From Daucus carota subsp. sativus (lineage: Eukaryota; Streptophyta; Magnoliopsida; Apiales; Apiaceae): 64,000 bases of DNA. The notes under the pieces are model-generated. The model was not told where the DNA came from. It searched no databases and worked only from the letters and a program-made list of their open reading frames with translations. This document shows, one piece after another, positions 1 to 9,647 of this stretch; position 1 is the first letter of the stretch, and every line of letters starts with the position of its first letter. Position numbers and translations under genes: made by a program. The stretch lies in contig NC_030389.2 in NCBI RefSeq assembly GCF_001625215.2, forward strand, positions 30,989,454-31,053,453. Reading direction: 5' to 3'.

Positions 1-131
1 CATTCGGACATAGACACTTGGACTAGGACACTTATTTTAGGCCAAAAACATGTAAATTTTTCAGAATATTACCGAGTCCGAGACATAGACATGTATCCAT
101 GTCCGACACTTCTAGCCGAGTCTAAGTAACA
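1..131. repeat. Dispersed repeat, partial copy at window edge
   Basis: This stretch matches 28742-28908: both contain a cacttattttaggccaaaaa-like core, a ttttcagaatattaccgagt-like core and a cacttctagccgagtc-like end followed by aacat. Two diverged copies about 28 kb apart show that it is an interspersed repeat. The element type is not determined because no terminal repeats or coding sequence are visible, and the left side runs off the window. Confidence 0.6.
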
Positions 132-239
132 TGTTTCTAGACCTGTTATTTATTTTCTCTCTTTAACTCTTTTTCTTAGCCTATATTGGTATGACCCTGA
201 TGTTTTTAGAAAAAAGTTTTTTAAGTTATAAGTAGTTTT

Positions 240-2330
240 AAGATGTTATCTAGGAGCAAAAGACTTCTTAATGAAGCTTGGTCATAGGGCAGAACGGAAA
301 TGACCTTTACTGAATTTTAATCAACACGTCTCCCTCTGGGTGTACTAGTCCCCACAATGATGTTGAGCATAAGTGGATCTGTTAGTATTGCAAATGTTTA
401 GGAAGTGCTTTACTTGTATACTGTGCAGTTATTGGCTGTCTCTGGCCCAACAGTGCATGCCCTGTTCCTTTTTGCACTCAAAATTTTATGTATTTAACAC
501 GAAACATGAAGTACTCTTGTAAGCTTGCGATATGCTTCATTGAAACTGATTATCACTTCCCACAGCTATAGTCTGTAAATTATAGTTTCCATTCTATGCT
601 CGATCAGTTAATAAAATTGTACCTGTACCATATCCAAAAATTAAGCAAACAGTAACTCATGAATCTTGATAGTTGATTGTGTTTTGTACTTTATTCATTC
701 CACAGGAATGGTCCTGCGAAAGATTGCTTGTGGAGCTGAATTCAGCATAAACCTGTTTGCATTTTGTTATACTGCCTATACATTTCAATTAATTTAAGAA
801 ACATTATTGTTTGCATCTGCTTTTGCTGATTTTCATATTTCAAGTTTTGTTGTTATACTTATATATACACTCAACGGTTTTGTATTGCCCATCCCATTTA
901 TGAGTTGTGTAGAAACCCGTGTAACCTGTTTACAAATCTCTCACGGGATACCTACCATTCTTCATTTGTTCCTCCAATAAGTTTTTCTGAGATTATGCTT
1001 AATCTACATATTATGTGGTCCTTGTTGAGAGACGGTATAAAGCACGAGTACTACCAATAAACCATTGGTACTACCAACTGAGTTTTTCTTCTAGCCATAC
1101 CTTTTTCTATCTTCATAACAAATTTCTTAATATACATCTTTTTAGTCCTCATTCTCACTTGAGTGCGTTGCTCAACATGAAAGAGATGTGGAGACTAGAC
1201 AGGAAACAATGCTCTTCATCTTGGTTCAATCCAGAGAATTAAATGACAAGGTGGACGACGGAGAAGATGAAATTATAAACTCTAATGAGGAGAGAAAAGG
1301 TTGGATTACCAAAGGAAGTTTAGTTGGTAATGCCCGTGTACCATTTCTCAACATGGGAAACATATTAAGTATATTTACCAGAAACTTTTTGAAAACTAAT
1401 TTTAGGTACAGATGAAGGATGGTTGGTTACGCTAAAGAGAGGTTCACAAACATTAAAAACAGACTTGTGGTTGTGGTTGTGGTTGTGGTTGTATAGTAAT
1501 TCATGAGCATGACCAGCCTCAAACTTGAATGTACAAGACGCCGAGTAGGTAAAAAAGGCATTTACTCAAATCTTATGTTGTATTGATCTTTAAAAAAAAT
1601 AGGAATGGAGCATGTTTAATATTTATGACGTACATGGATGAGTAACTATTGAAAACATAAAGTTGTGTAAACGGGTGATTTGTAGGATGTTAACAGAGAC
1701 TAAAAGCAAACTAAATCAAACCCTTACTTTGCATGTACACTTATGATGCAGGTTTTACTTCTGTGCTTCTTGAAATTGAGTTGGGAGTGTGCTTAAATAA
1801 ACTTGCATGTCTTTTTGTTTTCACATGCTTATTTTCTCACAAAAACCATAGGTGACTAAGAAAGAATGTAAAGTGCATTGTATGTTTTCTGTAGACTGCA
1901 GTGGCATCATTGAGGAACTCGACTGTGGGGTGATTAGGTGATATTCCTTTTACTTTTTAGAGGGTAAAGAGAATATTTTGAATATTTGTAGAAGAACAAT
2001 TAAATATGCAGTTTAAGATGCTTCCTCCTAGTGAATGCTATACTGTTATCTTTCGATATATATGCCCTCAGAGGAACGGTATCGCTCTGTGTTTTTATTC
2101 AACCTGAGGAGGTAAATTTAGACTTGTTATGAAAGACTACTAGTAGATTGCTCTGTGGGTTTAAGCATATTTCTTCTGTTTGTAGCTCAAGAAGAGGTAT
2201 TTCTCAACTACTAAAATACATGGAACATGAGGATTTACTGATGCAATCATGTATGGATGGCAGAGAGTTACTGGTGTTTCTATCAACAATCCTGCAGCAG
2301 ATTCTCAAGGTGAGCTTCGTGAATTTTTTG
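240..2330 (+). pseudogene. Decayed SPOC-like (AIPP2-type) gene copy
   Basis: This segment is a diverged duplicate of the exons and introns at 10760-12320, in the same order. Recognisable exon remnants are near 690-715 (tail of the exon equivalent to 11266-11386), 1906-1927 (start of the next exon), 2058-2108 and 2187-2310. The last remnant reads SQLLKYMEHEDLLMQSCMDG, then ELLVF, parallel to the intact copy's SELLRGMADNDLMMHAHIDG, then ELLMF. It is broken: the exon at 2058-2108 has an in-frame TGA before its donor, the middle of the preceding exon is lost, and no counterpart of the final exon (12494-12585) is seen. Intron sequence is also shared, so the copy arose by segmental DNA duplication and not by retroposition. 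Confidence 0.7.
1449..1494. repeat. GTGGTT hexanucleotide microsatellite
   Basis: A short run of about five tandem TGTGGT units is visible inside the pseudogene region. No function is apparent. Confidence 0.8.
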
Positions 2331-2714
2331 TCAACAATTTTGATAAAGAAATTAATAGATTAAGTTGTGTATTAGATAAATTGATTATAATTGATTAGCT
2401 ATTTTATTAGTGTGTGGTAACTATATAAGTAGGATTATTTTATATTATACTAGTAGAATATATTTGCTTGTACACATATAAGGTCAGGTATAGACTGTTA
2501 TATAGATAGAACTATAGCAGGAATATATACAGTGCATATAAACAGAGAAATGAGATAGATTATATGCTTATTTTATTATCAGTTGTGTTATACAAAGAGA
2601 AGGTTGGAACTTAATATATAGGGTGAAACACTTAGTCCCTAAGATAGCATACAATAATGATGACATAAGATAGCTGACTTCTTGATGGTTACATCATTTT
2701 AAGTTTGTAACACT
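2331..2714. other. AT-rich spacer, nothing recognised
   Basis: No exon-like open frame, terminal repeat or RNA gene is seen between the pseudogene remnant and the next MITE. Confidence 0.5.
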
Positions 2715-3048
2715 ATGGTCCTGTTTGGAAGTTAAAGGTTTGGTGTAAAATTAGAGGTTTGAGGTGCTTTAGAGGTTTGACCACCAAAATAAGCTAATAT
2801 TAGTGTTTGGTAGTTGGCGGATTGAAATAGAGGTTTGGATCCAAAAAGCTACTTTGAGGAGCTTTTTGGATTAGTGGTTTTGGTTTGTGTCAGAAAAAGC
2901 TAATCAATCAGCTATTTACCAAACAGTTTTACGAGAAACAGCTAATTCAATCCGCTAGTCAAAACATCTAATTCAATCAGCTAGTCAAAACAGCTAATTC
3001 AATCCGCTAACAGCTAACCGCTAACCGCCAATTCCCAAACAGGGCCTA
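2715..3048. mobile_element. Short inverted-repeat transposon (MITE), copy 1
   Basis: The element opens with ggtcctgtttgg and closes with ccaaacagggcc, an almost perfect inverted repeat. It contains repeated blocks of the type cagctaattcaatccgct. A second, more diverged copy lies at about 33316-33652. No coding capacity is present. The TSD could not be fixed, so the superfamily (hAT or PIF/Harbinger) is open. Confidence 0.75.
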
Positions 3049-3244
3049 TATATCACTCATGCCCAACTTTCCGATGGGAGGATGAAGCATTTTTCAACCT
3101 AAGCGGTTAATACGTCAGCTATTTAATCTTCTGATCTTACAAATTAAATATTAATGATATCATTATTCATCATCTGTTTGATGACATGTGGATCAATGTT
3201 GATATGTTTAGTTTGATTGTGTTGATATCTCAATGCAACTTTAT

Positions 3245-5090
3245 AGGGGAGGCCGATGCAAGTCTGTTTTTGCAATCTGATCCACTGTAATTTAAGCACA
3301 TCTCGAGCAATGACTTTGTATTCTGTAATTACCGTTTGCTTCTTGCTTCACCAAGTAACTAGGTTGCCTCCAACAAATGTCCAGTATGTTGAAGTGGAAG
3401 GTTTATCATCTAGACATCTAGCCCACTCTACGTCTATATACCCCTTAACCCCGAGAAAATTATCACCACTCCCTTTCCAAGATACCTTAATATCATATAA
3501 ACTGCATCTAAATGAGTTTGATGAGGATCGTGCATGTGTGTGATTACTGCTTACAACTCACTACATATGCCATATCTGGGCACTAATCGTCGATACTTAG
3601 TTATATCAACGATGTTACCCACATCTCCGCAAAGCTTATGATTCACTTTTATAAGAGAATTTGCAGGTCTACATCCAAGCATAGTTGTTTCATTTATAAT
3701 ATCAAGCACATTATTCTGTCGTAAAAGTTAGATACCCCTAGACTTCAATGCCAAGGTCTTCCCAAGGCCCCCATTTCAAACTCAGAGATAAGTCTCTGTT
3801 TAACGTTTGCAATTTCACATGTGTCTCTACCTATTTGTTGCTCCCTGTGATTACAATATTGTCATCATAAATAGTCAACACGCTAATGTTTCACCATTGC
3901 TTTTCACAAATATCTTGTAATACCATATTAACCGTTGCCCTCTGAAATTTGCCAAACCAAACCCTTGGAGAGTCACAGATTGTTTTAATCCTTAAATGGT
4001 CTTGTTTAGTTTACATATTTTCACGATGGTTGCTGCAGCACTAGGTGGAATGAGACCTCTTCTTTCTAGCTCCACATGTAAGAATACACTTTTAACATCG
4101 AGTTGTTGAAGTTTCCATCCAAATTTGGTTGCACATGATATCAAGTCTTAAATAGAGCCATTTTTGCTAGTGGATCAAAAGTTTCTTATAATTAATCCCG
4201 TAATTTTGAATGTACCCTTTGGCCCGTAGATCTTGCTTTGTGCCTATCAATAAACCTAGAGTTAATTGTAAATTGCACCCTACACTTGGGACCAAACTCA
4301 CTTTAGTATAAATACTTTCGGAAATTGCATTTTGTACTATTATATGACATGGGAACAACAGAATGGCCAAAATTAGTATTCAGACGATGCTAACATAATT
4401 CGATTTAATTTATCTCTAACGGGGGGACAGAAAAGAAGCCATAATCAAACATTAAATTAGACGATGATGAGAACCCTTCGGAGATGGTGAACCTCCGGTC
4501 ATATCTCCTGTGCACTCTTGTTACAGATCCAAAGGGAAGCTTGCCCAAGATATGGTCTTTGCCTTGCCTGCTGATAACAAGCAATTTGAGGTATAGTTAG
4601 CAAGTGATTAGGGTTAAAAAAAAGTAGCAAGCAATTTAGGGTTAAAAGCAATCAATTTAGGGGTGAGTAAAGGGGAGAACAAGAGATTTGAACGGTGTTT
4701 ATTATTTGGATATTAACCTTGTATCAACTGATAATTAGTGGATTTGTGTGTTTTTTTATGCCACACTTGCCCTTAATTTTTTAACGGCGTCGTTAACTTT
4801 TGATAAAAAGGGTGTATACTGCAGCGCTCAAAATAGTAAGGGGATGCGAGCAGTTTCAAAACGTATGTATACTAAAGTGAGTTTGGTCTCAAGTGTTAGG
4901 GTGCAATTTGCAATTAACTCATAAACCTATTAGGGTTTTTGTTTCAAAGTGAACACCGATATGCAACCTACTGATTTCCTTCGAGCTGAAAAAGCAGTTA
5001 GCTCCCAAGTATCATTATGTTTCAATTGCATTTAGTTCCTCTATCATGGCATCTTCCTAGTTGTTGGAATCACATTGAACATCCGGCTAA
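3245..5090 (-). mobile_element. Dead Ty1/Copia retrotransposon pol fragment (RT/RNase H)
   Basis: Minus-strand translation, broken by stops and shifts, gives consecutive Copia polymerase motifs. From high to low coordinates these are NDTWEL near 5010; KQKP followed by FIDRHKARS across the element inserted at 4259-4920; GYIQNYGINYKK near 4190; QLDVKSVFL near 4095; DDNIVITG near 3860; and FVGGNLVTW near 3370. These correspond to the reverse transcriptase start, its QLDVxxAFL and YVDD-type motifs, and the RNase H linker region. Gag, integrase and LTRs are not seen. It is an old, non-functional fragment that was later split by a Mutator-like element. Confidence 0.85.
4259..4920. mobile_element. 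Mutator-like (MULE-type) non-autonomous element
   Basis: The 662-bp element begins GAGTTAATTG and ends CAATTAACTC, with terminal inverted repeats matching over roughly 58 bp or more (shared core accaaactcactttagtata). It is flanked by a perfect 9-bp direct duplication ataaaccta (4250-4258 and 4921-4929), the TSD size typical of Mutator-like elements. No transposase is encoded. Removing the element and one TSD copy rejoins the Copia coding frame on the minus strand, which confirms the boundaries. Confidence 0.9.
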
Positions 5091-5639
5091 ATATGTGTAA
5101 CACAAAAGATGAACAAGGATGACACAAAAGCAAGTGAAAGAGGAGATGATACATTTTAGGATACAAAGTTTAAGATAAGATGATTAGTAGCAAAGGGTAT
5201 ACCCTTTCTGATAGCAATGGGAATATAAAAACTGTTTGGTATTGATGTTGCAGCCAACTTTGAAAAATAGGTAAAAATGGTTTCAAAGCTTTTAGAGAAA
5301 GCAAGTCCTCGAGTGTTATTTTCGGGTACAAAAATACCACCTTTTAACTTTTTTTTAACAAGAATACCATTTTCGGGGAGATGGCCAAGAATACCATTCT
5401 GATGTGCATTCTTAAGATGGGTATCCCAAGATACGCATTCTTGAAATTGGTATCGCATATTTTTTTTTTACTTTTTAAAAAGGCTGATACACATTCTCAG
5501 AATGGGTGACTGTGATAGCCATTTTCAGAATGGGTAACCTTCTTCAAATTTCATTTTTTGTAATCCTAAACATTTACCATATACTACACCCACCTTCATT
5601 TATGCGCGCGCACGCGCGCACACACACATATATATATAT

Positions 5640-5965
5640 GTTCCTACTCGAATACAAACCACTAAAATACAAACTAAATACAAACCAATACAATTAAGTA
5701 GAATGAAAAAGGTTTTGGGGCCGGGGAATGACCCCGAGGTGGGCCTAGACAGGGCCTAGTAGGGTTGGGGTGGGGCCTAGTAGGATTATGATGGGGCCAA
5801 GTATTGGCCCCTAAGGCTATTTGGAGCCTGTCTAAGGCCTGTGCAGAGCCTTGGCGAGCCTCTAGTGGGTCCGGGATGAATTGAGTGGGGGTGATGACAT
5901 ATGGAGGGTGGGTGATGTCATTAAGAGGTAGGATCTCTTGGTTTGTATTTGAGCAATTATATATA
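5640..5965. mobile_element. Inverted-repeat element in a (TA)n tract
   Basis: The left end reads gttcctactcgaatacaaacc next to (TA)n, and the right end is the inverse form ggtttgtatttgagcaat, again next to (TA)n. The interior is G-rich with repeated ggggcctagtag-like motifs. It resembles the ends of the element at 8653-9253 (ctcaaatacaaactcc), suggesting one superfamily. Confidence 0.5.
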
Positions 5966-5969
5966 TATA

Positions 5970-6567
5970 GGCTCATGATCAAAAAGAAACCACTCTTAAA
6001 ATAAAAACTAGAAACCAATACAAGTTAGTGATATTCTCAATACAATTTAGTCATATCCTCTGTGGAATTTAGTGATATGTGTTGCAAAAATTAGTGAAAA
6101 ACTCCAGGAGTCAGCGAAAACTCTAGATCTGTGCTTGTTATCGATTCTGAGAGTAATAACGATGGTGGAGATAGCGGAGGAGGTGGACATGGAAGGGCGG
6201 GAGCATAGAAGGGATGGGATGAGGCAAAAACAGGGCGGCAGATGAGGCAGCTGAGATGCGGAGGAGGTAGACAACGGGATGAAGCTGTGGTTTCAAGCGG
6301 TGTAGCTTCGCCGGAACCGTGGAAAGATAACTGGGGTTGCAATTAAAAGGCGGCAGTGGCGGTGAAAGAGGCGGAGGTGAAGGAGGCAGCGGTGGAGGTG
6401 GAGCAGGCGGAGGTGGAAGTGGCGGAGATGGAGGTGGAGGTTAAGATGGAGATGGCAGGGAAGATGGAGAAGAAGGTGTATGTATTAGTGATATGTGCTT
6501 TAGAATTTAGTGATATTTGAGATGGGTTTTTAGTTTCCAGGATAACGAGGTTTCTATTAGAGTAAGA

Positions 6568-6570
<3 letters not shown>
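5970..6570. mobile_element. 601-bp inverted-repeat element in (TA)n, MULE-like family
   Basis: The left end ggctcatgatcaaaaagaaac and the inverse right end gtttctattagagtaagac are imperfect inverted repeats that continue through aaaactagaaacc-like blocks. The interior is a purine-rich ggaggtgga repeat. Length and architecture match the element at 8653-9253, also 601 bp, with the same style of termini. A (CT)n(TA)n microsatellite follows at 6569-6625. Confidence 0.6.

Positions 6571-6625
<55 letters not shown>
6569..6625. repeat. (CT)n followed by (TA)n microsatellite
   Basis: About twelve CT units run directly into about fourteen TA units at the right end of the 5970-6570 element. Simple sequence only. 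Confidence 0.95.
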
Positions 6626-6628
<3 letters not shown>

Positions 6629-6840
6629 CAAGTTATTCAACACCAGCAATCATTAACGTCGTTGTCTACATTATCAATTATCCCCGATCAAAAAATTAAA
6701 GACATCAAATATGAATTAATTGAGTTACCCATTCTCAAAGAGGGTAATAGGATGGTATTTTTTGGCCATTAATTTGAAAAGTGGTATTCTTATACAAATA
6801 TATTAAAAATCATGGTATTTTGTATTTTTTTTATTTTCAG

Positions 6841-7764
6841 CTTTTGCAGGGAACAACTACAGTTTTCAATACCAAACCTCATAAGAAAACATCATATCGT
6901 ATATTATACCTAAATAAGTGCACATATTAAAAATATTACTAAAACTATATCATAGTTGTTAAAAGGTTCCGGTTTTTTAAAAAATATTGAAGATAAGATA
7001 TTGTTTGAAATCTACTTTTACAATGAACTATTATGTATGGATTTGAATATAACTTTTTGGTGAAATTGTGATGTTTAACAATCTAGGTATTTTGTTTATG
7101 ACACTTGGGTAAAAATTATGGCTCTATCAATGTATATCTAGGAATTCTTATAATGTATTTGTGAGTTTTCAAAAGAAGACCACCGGGGAGTTATTGATTT
7201 TTCGGGCCTATGTTAGAGTTGGGTTTCGGACGACGTACTCAAGATACAAATACTTATTTATTTTTTTTTGGTTTTTAGGAATTAAAAAAGGCACGGTGTT
7301 TGGGCTAATAAATGTGTTGATGTTTTGCTTTGTTACCATCTTGATGTATTAAAGGTCGTGAAAGGTTGGAAATCAGGGATACCAACTTGGAATGTTGGTA
7401 TTATTGCAAAATGTTGAGGATGGATAGTTGGATACGACTTTGCAAAGATGACCCATATTTAGGTAAGCAATTATAAATATAGTTCTGATTTATAGGGAAT
7501 AGATAAAACTGATGTAAAACTGGCACCAAAAGAATATCCAACACTCTTTTAAATTACTTATTTTAGCCCAATTGGGTATTTGTTGTAATACAAAACCGTT
7601 TTGTAGGATAGTTGTTGTCAACCAATGGATTTTAATTTTTCCTTGAGATAGTTTCTCGACATCATCGAAGATTTTTTTTAAAATATGGCAACACTAAGGA
7701 AACATAATTAAAAATCTTTAACTCATGAGTCACCATTTTAATCATTTACACCATCTCCTCAAAG
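6841..7764. other. AT-rich DNA, nothing recognised
   Basis: No splice-consistent exon, RNA gene or repeat boundary could be supported here. It may hold missing upstream exons of the SPOC-like gene, but no PHD-type Cys/His pattern was seen. Confidence 0.4.
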
Positions 7765-7956
7765 CAGTGGCGGATCTAGAAGGGGTGCTAAGGCGGGTTA
7801 AAATATTTTATTTTTAAGCCCTCTCCTAAAATTTTAGCCCATCTTAGTAAAAAAATACCAATTTACTAATATGTAATTATACGAAAATTACTAATCTTAT
7901 AATTTTTTTAATACAAATGAAGCCCCCCTCTTAGTGGATTTCTGGAGCCGCCGCTG
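7765..7956. mobile_element. hAT-like MITE with 8-bp target duplication
   Basis: Ends are CAGTGGCGGATC at the left and GAGCCGCCGCTG at the right, an imperfect inverted repeat of about 20 bp. Flanks are cctcaaag (7757-7764) and cgtcaaag (7957-7964), an 8-bp duplication with one mismatch, as expected for hAT elements. At 192 bp it has no coding capacity. Confidence 0.75.
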
Positions 7957-7964
7957 CGTCAAAG

Positions 7965-8640
7965 GCTTAGCATTGTGTCAACAAGTGATATCTCTAAGAC
8001 AAGGTGATTACAAAATTGAAATCCAGAATTTAAAATAGTCCTCTTCTGTTATTTCCTCCTATCTATGTTGTCTAATATATGGTTTGTAGCAATGAATGTT
8101 TTATGTATCTATAGTTTTTGTGCCAATTGGGTTATGCTTCTAATCAGATCTATTTTATTACAGAAAGTTTTGTTTTCAGACACATATAGCTAACTGATTT
8201 GTTAATTTTGTATGTTTGTTTGTTTGATGTTCTCAATTCAAGTGTGACCGAGAAAAGATACGAGTGTGTTTAACGCATCTGGTGTAATCTCTTTTAAGGT
8301 ATGTCACCATTAATTAAAATTTATGTTTATAGATCTATGCACATGTCTATGGAATGTGTGCCCTATTCTAGATTTGTGGTATACTGTTAACTTGTTGTGC
8401 GGCTCAGTGACCTCAAATTTGTTATGTAATCTTTATTGAAAATTAAAAAATTTAATTTTGGAGTGGAGATTTACTTGTGAAATCACACTATATTATTCTA
8501 GCTCTGTTAACTCTTACATTCAGTGGCATTTAAGATATTTAAACCTTTTAATAAAGTTTCTTAAGACTTGTAATTTGAAATTTTTTGTAATAACAAATTA
8601 ACTGGAAAATTTCATATAAAAATAAATAAATATATATATA
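7965..8640. other. Non-coding spacer, nothing recognised
   Basis: AT-rich sequence with no supported exon or repeat end. It ends in a (TA)n tract that borders the next element. Confidence 0.4.
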
Positions 8641-8652
8641 TATATATATATA

Positions 8653-9253
8653 GGCAGGTGCTCAAATACAAACTCCTTAGTGTACAAACGTACAAACAAT
8701 CACTAAATGACTTGAACAGAATCACTAAATGATTGAACAGAATCACTAAATCTAGTGGGGGGTCTGATGGAGAGATAAGGGGAGGGGAGCACTTACGGGG
8801 CGGCATAGCCGAGTGGTGGTGCAGCGCGGCCGGCGGCAGCCACGACGCCGGCGCGAGAGCAGTGCTAGAAACACGATTGAGGGAGATGAGAAAAGCAGTG
8901 GTGAATGTGTGTGTTTGTGTGTGTATAGCACTAATCGGTGAGCGAACAACCAGAGAGAGAGAGCCGCTGGCAGTGGTGGTGGTGGTTGGTGGTGAGAGAG
9001 AGAGAGAGGCGCTGGGCAGTGGTGGATGGTGGAGAGAGAGAGAGAGTGGCGCTGGGCAGTCGTGGTGGGTGGTGGGTGGTGGTGGTGGTGGGTGGGGTGG
9101 TCGTGGTGGTGGTGATTGGAGGTGATTGTGGTGGCGGTGGTGATGGATGTATGTGTATTTGTTAAATTAAAATCTGCTAATCACTAAATATTAGTGTCAT
9201 AATCACTGGTTTGTACGTTTGTACAGTAAGGAGTTTGTACCGGAGTAAGACCC
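8653..9253. mobile_element. 601-bp inverted-repeat element in (TA)n, MULE-like family
   Basis: The left end (ggcaggtgctcaaa, then tacaaactccttagtgtaca and aacgtacaaac) is mirrored at the right end (gtttgtacgttt, then tgtacagtaaggagtttgta, finishing gtaagaccc). Inverted repeats extend about 45 bp. The interior is purine-rich (GA)n and (GGT)n that happens to stay open in several frames; these frames are low-complexity and not genes. (TA)n on both sides hides the TSD. Confidence 0.75.
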
Positions 9254-9525
9254 TATATATATATATATTATTTATTCATCAAATAAGTCCTCATATACAT
9301 TTTAGCATTGGGCCTCAAATTATTGGAGACGGCCCTTTCATAGTTTGTATTATACTTATCCTTCCAATCTTTTTCTTGGTTTAAATATTTCATATACGAT
9401 ATTGTCATGTCTTAATGAATTTGTTAGTTTCATCTTCATCAGTACAGAGGCAGAGGCTGTCAAGAGGATCCAAGGTCATTGCATTAGCTCAGAAAAGATA
9501 TAGCGTGATTTTTGATCTCTTAAAC

Positions 9526-9647
9526 GTTGCTATGGATTCCCATCTGTTGCCCATCCGTAAATGACCTCTTAACTACTATACAACCTGCAGTTTTTCCATT
9601 GCCCGTCTGTAAACGAACTCTTGACTGTCCACTTATACAACCTGCAG
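9526..9647 (+). repeat. Local tandem duplication including a splice acceptor
   Basis: Two copies of a roughly 50-bp block (tgcccatccgtaaatgacc-like and tgcccgtctgtaaacgaac-like) each end in tacaacctgcag. The second copy supplies the acceptor of the exon starting at 9648, so the intron carries two near-identical acceptors about 54 bp apart. Confidence 0.7.

Larger units (their letters stand above)
5328..6821. mobile_element. Fold-back element with about 100-bp inverted arms
   Basis: The left arm (about 5328-5430) and the reverse complement of the right arm (about 6721-6821) share the same order of short blocks: caaaaataccac, aagaataccatttt, atggccaa, aataccat and aatgggta. The interior is filled by two or more (TA)n-associated elements (5640-5960 and 5970-6570). 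No reading frame is convincing. The outer ends and TSD are not resolved, so this is an inverted-repeat structure of unassigned class. Confidence 0.5.

Noticed and set aside
5580-5640. Alternating purine-pyrimidine run (cgcgcacgcgcgcacacaca)
   Set aside because: Z-DNA-like simple sequence, but such runs are common; no supporting context.
6047-6342. Pro/Ser/Leu-rich minus-strand frames
   Set aside because: Translation of the purine-rich interior repeat of the 5970-6570 element.
8733-9165. Gly/Arg/Val-rich open frames
   Set aside because: Low-complexity (GGT)n and (GA)n DNA inside the 601-bp inverted-repeat element.
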